A DNA stretch of 64,000 nt, from the NCBI GenBank assembly GCA_947493005.1, contig CANLOY010000005.1, positions 124,001 through 188,000 of the forward strand. The letters are read 5' to 3'. A program made the translations under genes and the position numbers. Of the stretch, positions 34,451 through 43,406 are shown one piece after another; positions within the stretch are counted from its first letter, which is position 1, and each line of letters starts with the position of its first letter. This DNA is from an uncultured Roseivirga sp. (GTDB lineage Bacteria; Bacteroidota; Bacteroidia; Cytophagales; Cyclobacteriaceae). Under the pieces are notes generated by a model, which saw nothing but the letters and a program-made list of their open reading frames with translations, did not search any database and was not told where the DNA came from.

Positions 34451-34933
34451 TTAAAATACCGGAGTCCCTTTTCTCAGAAACGGTTTAAAGTATCGGTTAT
34501 ATACATGTACTTCTTTAGTAACCTCATTGTTTGAGTTTACCATTGGAAGTTCTGAGTTTGACCAACCAATTAAACCACTTTTGAGTTCATAAATGGATTT
34601 AAACCCTTCTTTTTGGAGCCTCTTGGCCAGCTTGTTACTTCTTAAACCCATGGTGCAATAGAGCATTAAAGGTTTTTCTTTGTCTAGGTTATCTATAACG
34701 GATTCATCAAACCGAACAGCTCCTTTAATATGACTGACATCAAATTCATAGCCTTCTCTTATATCAAGTAGCGTAAATTCCTTTTCGGAAAGTAATGACT
34801 GTGCGGTTTTCGATTTGATGCGTTCTATTCGTTCCAAATTCAGTACAGTAAAGTAGCCTCTTTGATATACCTGGTAAGAGGTGATAACCAGAGCAAGCAC
34901 TAGAAATGATAATATGTATTTTGCTCGTTTCAT
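34451..34933 (-). CDS. membrane-anchored rhodanese-like sulfurtransferase
   Basis: A 160-aa protein with an N-terminal anchor (YILSFLVLALVITSYQVY) and one rhodanese domain (about 40-130): LLDIREGYEFDVSHIKGAV, catalytic Cys in LYCTMGLRSNKLA, and SGLIGWSN. The domain probably faces the periplasm. It is the first gene of a three-gene cluster with the DUF2064 enzyme and the lipoprotein. The sulfur acceptor is unknown. Confidence 0.85.
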   Translation of the reverse strand: MKRAKYILSFLVLALVITSYQVYQRGYFTVLNLERIERIKSKTAQSLLSEKEFTLLDIREGYEFDVSHIKGAVRFDESVIDNLDKEKPLMLYCTMGLRSNKLAKRLQKEGFKSIYELKSGLIGWSNSELPMVNSNNEVTKEVHVYNRYFKPFLRKGTPVF

Positions 34934-35061
34934 TAGACTTGAACATTCAAATTAACTACTTCTTTTTCAATCAATGTTTTTTTTCTCTCCAGAGTTCCAA
35001 CTAGAGCTTTATGGATGTTGAGGTGAGATATGATTTATTATTACCTTGCTCTATATAAACC

Positions 35062-36060
35062 ATGAAACGCAACAAACTTTCAACGGAAGAATTAATTCAG
35101 GGAGTTCTTGATGGCGACAGAATTGTGTTGAGCCGAGCCATTACCTTATGTGAGAGTAGTAGGCCTGTCGATATTGAGCGGTCAGAAGCTTTAATTAAAA
35201 AGGTGATGCCTCATACCGGTAATTCCATAAGAATCGGGATTACCGGTGTGCCGGGAGTAGGGAAGAGTACTTTCATTGAAGCTTTCGGGAATTTTGTAAC
35301 AGCACAAGGGAAGCGGCTAGCTGTCTTAACCATAGATCCGAGTAGTCAGAAAACAAAAGGAAGTATTCTGGGGGATAAAACCAGAATGGAGGAGTTATCA
35401 AGGAATCCGGATGCTTTTATAAGGCCATCTGCGTCTGGCAGTACATTAGGTGGGGTAAGTAGCAAAACGCGTGAAGCAATGTTGCTTTGTGAAGCGGCCG
35501 GTTTTGATGTAATTTTTATAGAAACTGTTGGAGTTGGGCAGTCAGAGACACTGGTAAAGGGTATGGTGGATTTCTTTCTGCTGCTTATGCTTGCTGGTGC
35601 AGGGGATGAACTTCAGGGAATTAAGAAGGGCATCATGGAAATGGCCGATGCTCTTGTGATCAATAAAGCTGATGGGGACAATATAGTTAAGGCAAAAAGA
35701 GCCAAAGCGGAATACCAAAGTGCACTACATTTATTTCCCCCAAATCCTTCAGGATGGATACCTCATGTAAAAACCTGTTCTGCACTTGAAAACAAAGGAA
35801 TGCTTGAGGTTTGGGAGATGATTCTGAAGTATAAAGTGGAAACTCAATCCAAGGGCTATTTCGACCATTATAGGCAGCAGCAACAAGTTAACTGGTTTAA
35901 AGAAAGTATTAATGATCTTTTGACTATGGCATTTTACAGTGACGAAAGTGTAAATGAACTATTGCCGGATGTATTGAAACAAATAGAAACTGGTAATAAA
36001 GATGCTGTTAATGCAGCTCGCGAGCTAGTTCAGGCATTCTTGAAAAAAAGTAATGATTAG
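35062..36060 (+). CDS. meaB: methylmalonyl-CoA mutase-associated GTPase MeaB
   Basis: Cytosolic G3E GTPase that guards and reactivates B12-dependent methylmalonyl-CoA mutase. The 332-aa protein has Walker A GVPGVGKST (about 58-66), TIDPSSQKTKGSILGDKTRM, the switch region ETVGVGQSE and the base-specificity NKAD. The mutase subunit genes are 14 kb away, at 49724-52983, on the other strand. The gene overlaps the GNAT acetyltransferase gene by 8 bp. Confidence 0.95.
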   Translation: MKRNKLSTEELIQGVLDGDRIVLSRAITLCESSRPVDIERSEALIKKVMPHTGNSIRIGITGVPGVGKSTFIEAFGNFVTAQGKRLAVLTIDPSSQKTKGSILGDKTRMEELSRNPDAFIRPSASGSTLGGVSSKTREAMLLCEAAGFDVIFIETVGVGQSETLVKGMVDFFLLLMLAGAGDELQGIKKGIMEMADALVINKADGDNIVKAKRAKAEYQSALHLFPPNPSGWIPHVKTCSALENKGMLEVWEMILKYKVETQSKGYFDHYRQQQQVNWFKESINDLLTMAFYSDESVNELLPDVLKQIETGNKDAVNAARELVQAFLKKSND

Positions 36061-36499
36061 CATTCGTGAGTTAAGAAAGGAAGATGTTGGCATATTGATC
36101 AACCTGATCAATGACATTGCCATTTATCATAATCAAGAAGAGTTTGTACTGACCAATGAGTCGGAGTTACTGAAGTCTGCTTTTGGAGATAATCCCAGAT
36201 TTGGGGTGTTGCTAGCTGAACATGATAGTGAGGTAGCAGGGTATGTATCTTATACCTGGAATTATTCGATATGGCTAGGGGCTGATTTTATGAATATCGA
36301 TGACCTGTTTATCTGGGAAAAGTTTCGAGGGAAAGGAATCGGTGAAGCTCTGATGTTTAAAGCCAAAGAAACTTGTAAAGAAAAGAAGATTGGTAGAATT
36401 ACCTGGGAGGTTGAAGAAAACAACCATAGAGCTATACAATTCTACAAAAGGTTAGGAGCGGAACTGCAGCTTAAGGGGAAATTCAGGTGGGATATTTAA
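36053..36499 (+). CDS. GNAT-family N-acetyltransferase
   Basis: A 148-aa cytosolic acetyltransferase. The acetyl-CoA pyrophosphate loop is KFRGKGIGEALMFKAKE (R/QxxGxG/A), preceded by strand FMNIDDLFI and followed by the NNHRAIQFYKRLGAEL helix typical of the fold. It overlaps the meaB stop by 8 bp, so expression is coupled, but the substrate is unknown. Confidence 0.88.
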   Translation: MISIRELRKEDVGILINLINDIAIYHNQEEFVLTNESELLKSAFGDNPRFGVLLAEHDSEVAGYVSYTWNYSIWLGADFMNIDDLFIWEKFRGKGIGEALMFKAKETCKEKKIGRITWEVEENNHRAIQFYKRLGAELQLKGKFRWDI

Positions 36500-36583
36500 T
36501 TAATGGTTCCCTTGCCTTTCAAAGCAATTGCTTATCGAAGCAAGGGATATAATCGGTCATGATTATATGTCTTTAAATCGTAA

Positions 36584-37297
36584 TTAGCCCTTTCTAACAC
36601 TCGAAGCGCCAGAAGTATTGCTACTTACAGATGCACCACCTTTGTATCGGATACTAGATGCACCAGAAGCACGAACATCAAGTTCATCACTAACGTTTAC
36701 TTTAACAGAACTGGCACCACTTACACGGATGTCCGCAGTCTCACTTTCAAGGTCGTAAGCTCTGTAAATAGCCGCTCCAGACATTTTTAAGCGCTGTTTA
36801 GTAGCTGTTCCCTCCAAGTTCATTACACATGCGCCTGAAGCACCAAGAGTTAAGTCTCTGGTTTCTAATTCTACCTTGATTACAGATGCGCCCGATACCT
36901 GAATTTTCATTTTGGGAGATTTCAAAATATCAAGTGTACGTAAGTTAACGGCTCCACTAACATGAATTTCGTCAAGCGATTTTACAGTAAGAAAAGCCTT
37001 TGCTGAAGATTTCATTCTTCTACGCTTTCTCCAATTGTCATCATCTAAACCAATGATTAACATTCCGCCTTTAACTTCAGTAATCAAATCATCTAAAAAA
37101 GCATCTTCTATTTCAATCTCTAATGATTCTTCGCTTCCTACACTGATTTCAATATTGAATGCATCGCTAACAGTTAAGGCATGAAAGTTAGATACATCCC
37201 TCTTGTGACGTGTTTGTGCAAACATTAGGCTGGCCATCATCAATAAGGCCAAGGTTAACATTGCTGGTCGTAAAGAGTTCATTTTCATATTCTTCAT
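36584..37297 (-). CDS. DUF2807 (head-GIN) exported auto-transporter-adhesin-like protein
   Basis: A 237-aa exported protein; signal peptide to about residue 28 (LTLALLMMASLMFAQ). The DUF2807 head-GIN domain follows: FHALTVSDAFNIEISVGSEE, then many GAS repeats (HVSGAVNL, QVSGASVIKV, GASGACVMNL, RVSGASSVKV, RASGASSIRY, NTSGASSVRKG) that form a right-handed beta-helix. Location is periplasmic or on the surface; exact function unknown. Confidence 0.85.
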   Translation of the reverse strand: MKNMKMNSLRPAMLTLALLMMASLMFAQTRHKRDVSNFHALTVSDAFNIEISVGSEESLEIEIEDAFLDDLITEVKGGMLIIGLDDDNWRKRRRMKSSAKAFLTVKSLDEIHVSGAVNLRTLDILKSPKMKIQVSGASVIKVELETRDLTLGASGACVMNLEGTATKQRLKMSGAAIYRAYDLESETADIRVSGASSVKVNVSDELDVRASGASSIRYKGGASVSSNTSGASSVRKG

Positions 37298-37492
37298 CGC
37301 TCTATTCTTTATTTGTTTTAAAGATAATAGCGTATACGAAAGGTTGCATGATTGTTTGAAATTCTTTTAACCGCTACCGGGTATAATTGCGTTGATTGTT
37401 CTAAATTATTGAGAATGTTTTTCTTGATGCACGTCTGTGGTACGACATCAGCACAGAACCAAAGATTACATTTTTACTTTATAAGTCTTGTC

Positions 37493-38830
37493 ATGCAACA
37501 CATTGTTATAATTGGAAACGGAATTTCCGGAATCACCACAGCGCGGCATATCAGAAAGAAGAGCGATCATCGGATAACGGTAATCTCTGCGGAAACTGAT
37601 CATTTTTACTCGCGCACAGCGCTCATGTATATTTACATGGGGCACATGAAGTTTGAGCATACTAAGCCTTACGAGGATTGGTTTTGGTCCAATAATCGTA
37701 TTGAGCTAAAGAGAGGCTATGTTGAAAAGGTGGATACAAATAACAAGTCTTTGACTTTTGCTGATGGTACAAACATGCAGTACGATAAGCTTGTATTGGC
37801 CACAGGCTCTAAGTCAAACAAGTTTGGCTGGCCTGGACAAGACCTTAAAGCGGTACAAGGTTTATACAATTATCAGGATCTCCAGAATATGGAAGAATAT
37901 ACCAAAGACATTTCCAGAGCGGTGGTTGTAGGTGGTGGTTTGATAGGCATAGAAATGGCTGAAATGCTTCTGAGCAGAAATATCCCTGTGACGTTCTTAG
38001 TGAGAGAAGGAAGTTTCTGGAACAATGTGCTACCTGACGAAGAGTCAGAAATGGTTAACCGACATATCCGTGAACATCATGTTGACCTGAGGTTGGGAAC
38101 TGAACTCAAAGAAATTCTTGCTGATGAAGAGGGAAGAGCCCGTGCTGTGATTACGGGTGAAGGGGAAGAAATTCCTTGTCAGTTTGTAGGGTTAACCGCT
38201 GGTGTGTCTCCGAATATTGGTTTTCTGGAAGGCTCTGGAATTGAAATTAACAGAGGTATAATGGTTGACCCATATTTGGAAACTAACATTAAAGATGTTT
38301 ATGCAGCCGGAGATTGCGCTGAGTTCAGAGAGCCAAATGGAGAAAGAAGGCCTATTGAACAGGTGTGGTACACTGGTAGAATGATGGGAGAAGCTTTGGC
38401 TGAGACCATTTGCAACAAGCAAACAAAGTATAATCCTGGACATTGGTTCAACTCTGCTAAGTTCTTCGATATAGAATATCAGACTTATGGTTGGGTTTGG
38501 GCAAAAGCTAAAGAAAAAGAGAACGACTTTTATTGGGAGCATGAAGGCGGAAAGATTTGTCTGAGGTTAAGATGGGACAAGGATTCAGGTAGGCTGCTTG
38601 GAGTGAACAATTTTGGATTCAGACTCCGGCACCATGCTTTTGACAAGTGGTTTAAAGAGGGCAGAACCGTACAATTTGTATTGGAACATTTGAAAGATGC
38701 CAATTTCGATCCGGAATTTTATAAAGCATATGAGCAACAAATTGTTGACAAATTCAATGCTGAAAATGGAACCAGCATCAGTCCAAAGAAAAAAAGCTGG
38801 AAAAGAATTTTAGAACTAGTCTCAAATTAG
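37493..38830 (+). CDS. NAD(P)/FAD-dependent oxidoreductase
   Basis: A 445-aa cytosolic pyridine-nucleotide disulfide-type oxidoreductase. The ATG at 37493 gives the FAD motif (MQHIVIIGNGISGITTA) directly at the N-terminus; the longer open frame upstream adds 47 unlike residues. It has the NAD-binding motif AVVVGGGLIGIEMAEMLL and the second FAD motif DVYAAGDCAEF. It resembles NirB/rubredoxin reductase-like enzymes, plus a C-terminal extension of about 120 residues. The 4Fe-4S membrane protein follows 13 bp downstream, so electrons may pass between them. Confidence 0.9.
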   Translation: MQHIVIIGNGISGITTARHIRKKSDHRITVISAETDHFYSRTALMYIYMGHMKFEHTKPYEDWFWSNNRIELKRGYVEKVDTNNKSLTFADGTNMQYDKLVLATGSKSNKFGWPGQDLKAVQGLYNYQDLQNMEEYTKDISRAVVVGGGLIGIEMAEMLLSRNIPVTFLVREGSFWNNVLPDEESEMVNRHIREHHVDLRLGTELKEILADEEGRARAVITGEGEEIPCQFVGLTAGVSPNIGFLEGSGIEINRGIMVDPYLETNIKDVYAAGDCAEFREPNGERRPIEQVWYTGRMMGEALAETICNKQTKYNPGHWFNSAKFFDIEYQTYGWVWAKAKEKENDFYWEHEGGKICLRLRWDKDSGRLLGVNNFGFRLRHHAFDKWFKEGRTVQFVLEHLKDANFDPEFYKAYEQQIVDKFNAENGTSISPKKKSWKRILELVSN

Positions 38831-38843
38831 AATAACAAGAAAT

Positions 38844-40268
38844 ATGTCGTCAGTAGATCCAAGTTTATCTATCGCAAACCCACAACCTAAGAATACGGAT
38901 TCGATTCAGAAATTAGGATTGGCGCTTGCTGGTTTGGGAATTCTAGTTCTGTTTTTATCGTGGGGAAATGCTAAAATTCCTGCATCAATCGGTTTACCAG
39001 TAGCGCTTCTCGGTATTCTTATCGGGACAACTATTTATTCGGTAAGGTTATATCTTAACCAACCTGAGGGCATAAAAAACAACGGAGTATGGTTCAATAG
39101 CCTGACAAATCGGGGAGTCCTTGGTTGGGTAGCTGGTATTGTGCTCACTGGGTTTTACGTTCTCCTGTATTGGTTCCCTGAATACATTGGTTTTAAAGCT
39201 TCTGGAAATGAAGGGTTTGTAGCTCTATTCGATCCTTTGAGTATGTTTTTCAAAGGAAAACCTGCTAGTCAATGGTTTTTGTATGGTACGCTATACACCC
39301 TTTGTATAACAGCACTAGGTATCAAGTTCTTGCTAAAGTATCGTCATAACAGATATCAGTTTATCAGAACGCTTGTTGTTATAGCAAGTCAGTTATTTCT
39401 TGCCTACCTAATTCCAGAAATTTTAGCAGGGTTGAATTACAATGATGCAACTAATGCCAGTGGAGAGTACTTAGGCTATTTCAATACCGACTTAAAGAAT
39501 ACCTGGCCACTGGATTATGATTTCTTTTATGATTGGCAACTGGAAGCTTTCCAACAAGAAGCTTATCAACCAGTTGGGATACTTTATCTGATTATTGGTA
39601 TTGCTATGTTTTTAGTAGTTACCCCAGTGATAACTTATTATGTAGGTAAAAGGTGGTATTGTTCATGGATATGTGGTTGTGGAGGTTTGGCCGAAACTGC
39701 TGGTGATCCTTTCCGCCACTTGTCTTCGAAAAAACTGAGCGCATGGAAGCTGGAACGTTGGCTGATTCATGGTGTCATGGTTTTTGTATTCATTATGACT
39801 GCCGCTACTATTTATGGATATTTCTGGAATACTGGGGAAGTTTTTGGACTCAACATTTACAAGAACTTTCAGCAGCCCTATGGTTTCCTTATTGGAGCAA
39901 CTTTCTCTGGGGTAATAGGAGTAGGCTTTTACCCAATGTTAGGCAACAGGGTTTGGTGCCGTTTCGGGTGTCCTATGGCAGGTTATATGGGGATTATCCA
40001 AAGGTTCAAGTCGAGGTTCAGAATTACTACAAATGGTGGTCAGTGTATTTCCTGTGGAAACTGTTCAACTTACTGTGAGCAAGGTATTGATGTAAGGGCA
40101 TATGCTCAGAAAGGGCAGAACATTGTAAGAGCAAGCTGTGTTGGTTGTGGAATCTGCTCAGCAGTATGCCCAAGAGGTGTATTGAAATTAGAAAATGGCC
40201 CTGAAGCTGGAAGAACTGACTTGCCTCCGATTATCATCGGAAATGAGAGCATTAAAGTAGCGGAGTAG
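38844..40268 (+). CDS. 4Fe-4S membrane protein, NapH/CcoG-like
   Basis: A 474-aa inner-membrane protein with about seven helices. After helix text (VVTPVITYYVGKRWYC) come CxxxCxC (CSWICGC) and a WCRFGCPMAG motif, as in NosR/NapH/CcoG. Two classic 4Fe-4S clusters near the C-terminus are CISCGNCSTYCEQ and CVGCGICSAVCPRG. It probably moves electrons between the membrane and cytosolic partners. It is paired with the FAD oxidoreductase. Confidence 0.9.
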   Translation: MSSVDPSLSIANPQPKNTDSIQKLGLALAGLGILVLFLSWGNAKIPASIGLPVALLGILIGTTIYSVRLYLNQPEGIKNNGVWFNSLTNRGVLGWVAGIVLTGFYVLLYWFPEYIGFKASGNEGFVALFDPLSMFFKGKPASQWFLYGTLYTLCITALGIKFLLKYRHNRYQFIRTLVVIASQLFLAYLIPEILAGLNYNDATNASGEYLGYFNTDLKNTWPLDYDFFYDWQLEAFQQEAYQPVGILYLIIGIAMFLVVTPVITYYVGKRWYCSWICGCGGLAETAGDPFRHLSSKKLSAWKLERWLIHGVMVFVFIMTAATIYGYFWNTGEVFGLNIYKNFQQPYGFLIGATFSGVIGVGFYPMLGNRVWCRFGCPMAGYMGIIQRFKSRFRITTNGGQCISCGNCSTYCEQGIDVRAYAQKGQNIVRASCVGCGICSAVCPRGVLKLENGPEAGRTDLPPIIIGNESIKVAE

Positions 40269-40274
40269 TATTGC

Positions 40275-40335
40275 GTATTGAGTAGTTAGCATCAAGACAT
40301 TTTGATCTCAGTTCTAGATACTAACTACACAATAC
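40275..40335. repeat. long intergenic palindrome between convergent genes
   Basis: GTATTGAGTAGTTAG (40275-40289) and CTAACTACACAATAC (40321-40335) pair with one mismatch around a 31-bp centre that is itself partly self-complementary (ATCAA ... TTGAT). There is no T-run, so it is probably a dispersed palindromic repeat and not a standard terminator. Confidence 0.6.
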
Positions 40336-40338
40336 ATA

Positions 40339-40839
40339 TTACCCAATACCATCCTCCTCCATACTTAAGATTTCTCTTACTTGTCCTAGATGATGCTTTA
40401 AGTGCACTACATAGTCTTGCATAAAGTAATCTAAAGTAGTGGGTTCATTTTCTTGAACTGTATAGAAAGCAATTTGATGTAAGTTATGTGATGAACGCTC
40501 CTTGCTTCTAACATTGTCCGGAGTTTGATTCATTACATGAGCTATATGTAGATTAAGCTGGCGCCATAAAATCAATAGATCGTGCCAGTTTACGGCATGG
40601 TAATTCTGAGCAGTTACCCAGGCATCCTGATCATAACCTTGATAGATCAGGTCATCTGAATCCTGGGCTTTGACAAAACGACCATGATTGTTTGAAGCAG
40701 AGTCAATCAGGTGCCCCATGAGCTCTTTAACGGACCATTTATCCGGTGCAGGTCTTTTTTCGGTTTCTGCTTCTTCAACGGTTATTAGTTGTTCAAAAGC
40801 AGCGAGTACGATTTCCTTAAGATTATAGTCGGTAGCCAT
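40339..40839 (-). CDS. DinB-family protein
   Basis: A 166-aa helical-bundle protein of DinB_2 type: PDKWSVKELMGHLIDSASNN with the first metal-type His, the Tyr/Trp-rich middle (VTAQNYHAVNWHDLLILWRQL), and VVHLKHHLGQVREIL with the two C-terminal His. It is probably a thiol-dependent, metal-binding enzyme of the bacillithiol/DinB group; the substrate is unknown. It stands alone. Confidence 0.85.
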   Translation of the reverse strand: MATDYNLKEIVLAAFEQLITVEEAETEKRPAPDKWSVKELMGHLIDSASNNHGRFVKAQDSDDLIYQGYDQDAWVTAQNYHAVNWHDLLILWRQLNLHIAHVMNQTPDNVRSKERSSHNLHQIAFYTVQENEPTTLDYFMQDYVVHLKHHLGQVREILSMEEDGIG

Positions 40840-40981
40840 ACTACAAATGTAGTGGAGATTATTGCAGGACTATACTGATATAGTTGAATTTTTATCAGTA
40901 TATGGAATGCCTAAGCTGAAAGATTTTCTAAAAGTAGGGCTTGTGTTTTAGGCGAGGAACCAGACTTAAGTAAGGGACAAT

Positions 40982-41013
40982 AAAAAATGCCACCCCCTTT
41001 CGGAGGCGACATT
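40982..41013 (-). terminator. terminator of the DUF547 fusion gene
   Basis: On the minus strand, AATGTCGCCTCC pairs with GGGGGTGGCATT (three G-U pairs) around a GAAA loop, followed by a T-run. It lies 53 bp past the DUF547 gene stop. Confidence 0.8.
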
Positions 41014-41066
41014 CCAACGCTATGAATCTATATGTCTAAACTAAAATCTGTTATTCATCTCATTCA

Positions 41067-42632
41067 CTATTTCAACCACCTGAAGCCAAGGTTGAAGGTT
41101 TGACCTCCACCATCATTTCTTGAGGCAAAGAAGTTGCTGTAGGAGAGCTCTAGCTCAAGCTTACTATTGAGCTGATACTTAAAACCTACACCTGCTTGTT
41201 GAAACCATTGTGCTAATCCAAACTGCTCATCAAAACCATTCGATACCCTCTCAAACCTCGGTGAATACTGATACAAAGCGAATATTGAAGCCTTTCCACT
41301 GGGTAGAAAATAGGAGAGAATACCTGTTAGCGGAGTTCTGAAAAAGTTTTCCTGATCATCTCTTCTGGCAAATCTGTAAATAAAGTCAGCTTCTAAAAAC
41401 AGTCTCCAATTAGTGTTTAACTCCTCGTCCAGAAATATCTGATTAAACCATGTGTATCTGTCATGCGCTACGAACGAACCATTTCTATCTTCCAGGTTCT
41501 TTGCTCCGGGAAACCAGAATGCAGAACGAACGGATAGGTTAGAAATCCCTTTAAAAGGAGTGAAGCGAATAGCTGGACCAAAAGCTGCCAGAGCTACTTC
41601 ATTATTATCCCCTGATTGGAAAACAGGTGATAGAAATGAGTTTCCATCTGAGAAGGAACTTACTATCACGTCTAAGCCGAGGTTGATTCTGGCAGACTTA
41701 GATACTCCATAATTCACAGAATACTGAACATTGAAGAAACTCTGACGTCCATCAAGGTCTATTCTGTCGCCTTCGTTATTTCTTATTCTGTTTTGTGTAT
41801 AAATATTATAAAAAGACTTGAGCTCAACTTGTCCTTTTCTCAAGAGTACCGAAGGCGTGAACGCTTGAAGGTTTGAAGAAGGCTCATTTTCTTTTTTTGA
41901 CGCTGAACGATTTGATGACTGCTCATTCAAAGACCAATTATATGTGTAATAAGTAGTCTTGTAATTTGAAGGAATCTGTGCCGTTCTGTACTTGTTCAGG
42001 TATGCTACAATGTTTTCCGCTTTATCTTTAAAGTCACCTGGGTACCACTTGAAAATCTCTGATAGCCCCACAGTTTTTTTCTGATCATCAACTTGAATAA
42101 ACTCATCATTGTTAAGCGCCAGTTTTGTACGTTCAAGTATCTGAGCTTCTAATTGCTCAGGTCTATAGGCAAATGTGGCAATCGGAGGGCAACTTATAGC
42201 TGCACAAACCAATACAAAGTGTAGTTTTTCATCACCAGTTACCTTTAAAAGTCTGTCCTTTTCAAGCTGGTTTAAAGTGATGTTATCTCCTGCAATTGCA
42301 TGTTTCTTGGAGTCGAAGAATCCCCCAATCTCCAGTGGAGACTTTGTTGGGTATGCTTTTATAATACCATTGATCACGGAAATATTATAGGCATTGATAT
42401 AAAAAGCTTTTCTCTCCGGGTCACTCAAACTGCTTACTTTGAAGTCTGCAATCTGGCTAACAAGACTATTTAGTTCTTTGCTGTCATTAACTATACCTGT
42501 ATAGTTAACCTGACCTAGCTTGACATTCTTTTTAAAGAACGCATCCGCTTTGTTCAGGAAGCTGTCTAAAGATTGTGCACTTGAAATCAGTCCTATAAAA
42601 AGACCTAGTGCTATTAATATTAACTTTTTCAT
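41067..42632 (-). CDS. DUF547 domain fused to a probable outer-membrane beta-barrel
   Basis: A 521-aa exported protein. After a signal peptide (to about residue 19), residues 25-215 are DUF547: NVKLGQVNYTGI, RKAFYINAYNISVINGI, DEKLHFVLVCAAISCPPI (Cys-Pro-Pro) and IFKWYPGDF. From about 255 on comes a separate domain of alternating aromatic strands, ending YSNFFASRNDGGGQTFNLGF and RWLK, which looks like an outer-membrane barrel. DUF547 proteins are usually about 230-280 aa, so this is a fusion. The lipocalin-like lipoprotein gene lies upstream. Function unknown. Confidence 0.82.
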   Translation of the reverse strand: MKKLILIALGLFIGLISSAQSLDSFLNKADAFFKKNVKLGQVNYTGIVNDSKELNSLVSQIADFKVSSLSDPERKAFYINAYNISVINGIIKAYPTKSPLEIGGFFDSKKHAIAGDNITLNQLEKDRLLKVTGDEKLHFVLVCAAISCPPIATFAYRPEQLEAQILERTKLALNNDEFIQVDDQKKTVGLSEIFKWYPGDFKDKAENIVAYLNKYRTAQIPSNYKTTYYTYNWSLNEQSSNRSASKKENEPSSNLQAFTPSVLLRKGQVELKSFYNIYTQNRIRNNEGDRIDLDGRQSFFNVQYSVNYGVSKSARINLGLDVIVSSFSDGNSFLSPVFQSGDNNEVALAAFGPAIRFTPFKGISNLSVRSAFWFPGAKNLEDRNGSFVAHDRYTWFNQIFLDEELNTNWRLFLEADFIYRFARRDDQENFFRTPLTGILSYFLPSGKASIFALYQYSPRFERVSNGFDEQFGLAQWFQQAGVGFKYQLNSKLELELSYSNFFASRNDGGGQTFNLGFRWLK

Positions 42633-42665
42633 TACTGTAACTTGATAATGTTTTGATTGAGCTTG

Positions 42666-43166
42666 TTACTGGGAAACCTCGTAGATACCCATGATGTCAA
42701 GCATTCTGTTAAAAATTTCTACTTGTCCTAAAAGTTGGATTCGATTGTTTGCTAATCCGGAGACTGTAGCTATAGTTTCCAGCGAAGTACCACGATCGAA
42801 GACTATCTGCCGATTAGAGAAATCCAGTTCCCAAACACCGGTCTTTATTTGTCTGTCATCAGCTCCACCACAAAGTGTTCCTCCATCATAGCGGTAGGTA
42901 CCGTCATTGAAAAAAATGAATGTATCGTCCCTTCTGCACTGCTGAACCCCCAAGCCTTCAAGTGTAAAAGTCAAAGCCCTCCATTCTCTATTAGAGTCAT
43001 TGGTGAGTGCTGTCATAAAAGCGGCTTCTGTTTGAGGCACACCGATAGGAGCTTCTACATCTGGCGCTGAAGGTGGTGTCTCCAGATCTACAAGGCTGCA
43101 TGCATTAAGCAGTATGAGCCCCGTAATCAGGGTAAGTAGTTTTGATGTTAATTTCGGTTTATTCAT
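42666..43166 (-). CDS. lipocalin-like lipoprotein
   Basis: A 166-aa lipoprotein starting at the ATG at 43164-43166 (signal LLTLITGLILLNACSLVD, lipobox Cys). The mature beta domain (WRALTFTLEGLGVQQCRRDD, FIFFNDGTYRYDGGTLCGG, TGVWELDFSNRQIVFD) is typical of lipocalin-like proteins in Bacteroidota. The longer open frame upstream adds residues unlike a signal peptide. It ends 34 bp before the DUF547 fusion gene and may be co-transcribed. Confidence 0.78.
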   Translation of the reverse strand: MNKPKLTSKLLTLITGLILLNACSLVDLETPPSAPDVEAPIGVPQTEAAFMTALTNDSNREWRALTFTLEGLGVQQCRRDDTFIFFNDGTYRYDGGTLCGGADDRQIKTGVWELDFSNRQIVFDRGTSLETIATVSGLANNRIQLLGQVEIFNRMLDIMGIYEVSQ

Positions 43167-43338
43167 AGTTTCAAAGTTTTGAACCCGTTGTGGATTCAGT
43201 TCAATTAATGGAGGAAAGCCAAGAATAGTTCGCACCCTCAGAGAAAAAAACGCCTAATAGTCAAAGTGTTAACTTTTGACAATTGGTTTGTGACACTTTC
43301 GTGACATTTGGAGTGGATTTGTGAAATAAGTGATACCT

Positions 43339-43393
43339 AACAGGCAAGAAGAAGCCTTTCATCAGAATTGACAAAGGGCTTCTTTTACCTGTT
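43339..43393. terminator. long hairpin, probable terminator of the zinc-ribbon gene
   Basis: Outer arms AACAGG (43339-43344)/CCTGTT (43388-43393) and inner arms AAGAAGCC (43349-43356)/GGCTTCTT (43377-43384), separated by a small internal loop. It lies just past the minus-strand gene ending at 43407; T-runs are short. Confidence 0.55.
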
Positions 43394-43406
43394 TAATAAT
43401 ATGTGG

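Noticed and set aside
33832-34933. Arsenosugar biosynthesis cluster
   Set aside because: Only the TIGR04282-type enzyme suggests it; no ArsM, ArsS or other arsenic gene is visible nearby.
37352-37492. 47-codon N-terminal extension of the FAD oxidoreductase
   Set aside because: The nucleotide-binding motif should be close to the N-terminus; the extra residues look random and include promoter-like sequence.
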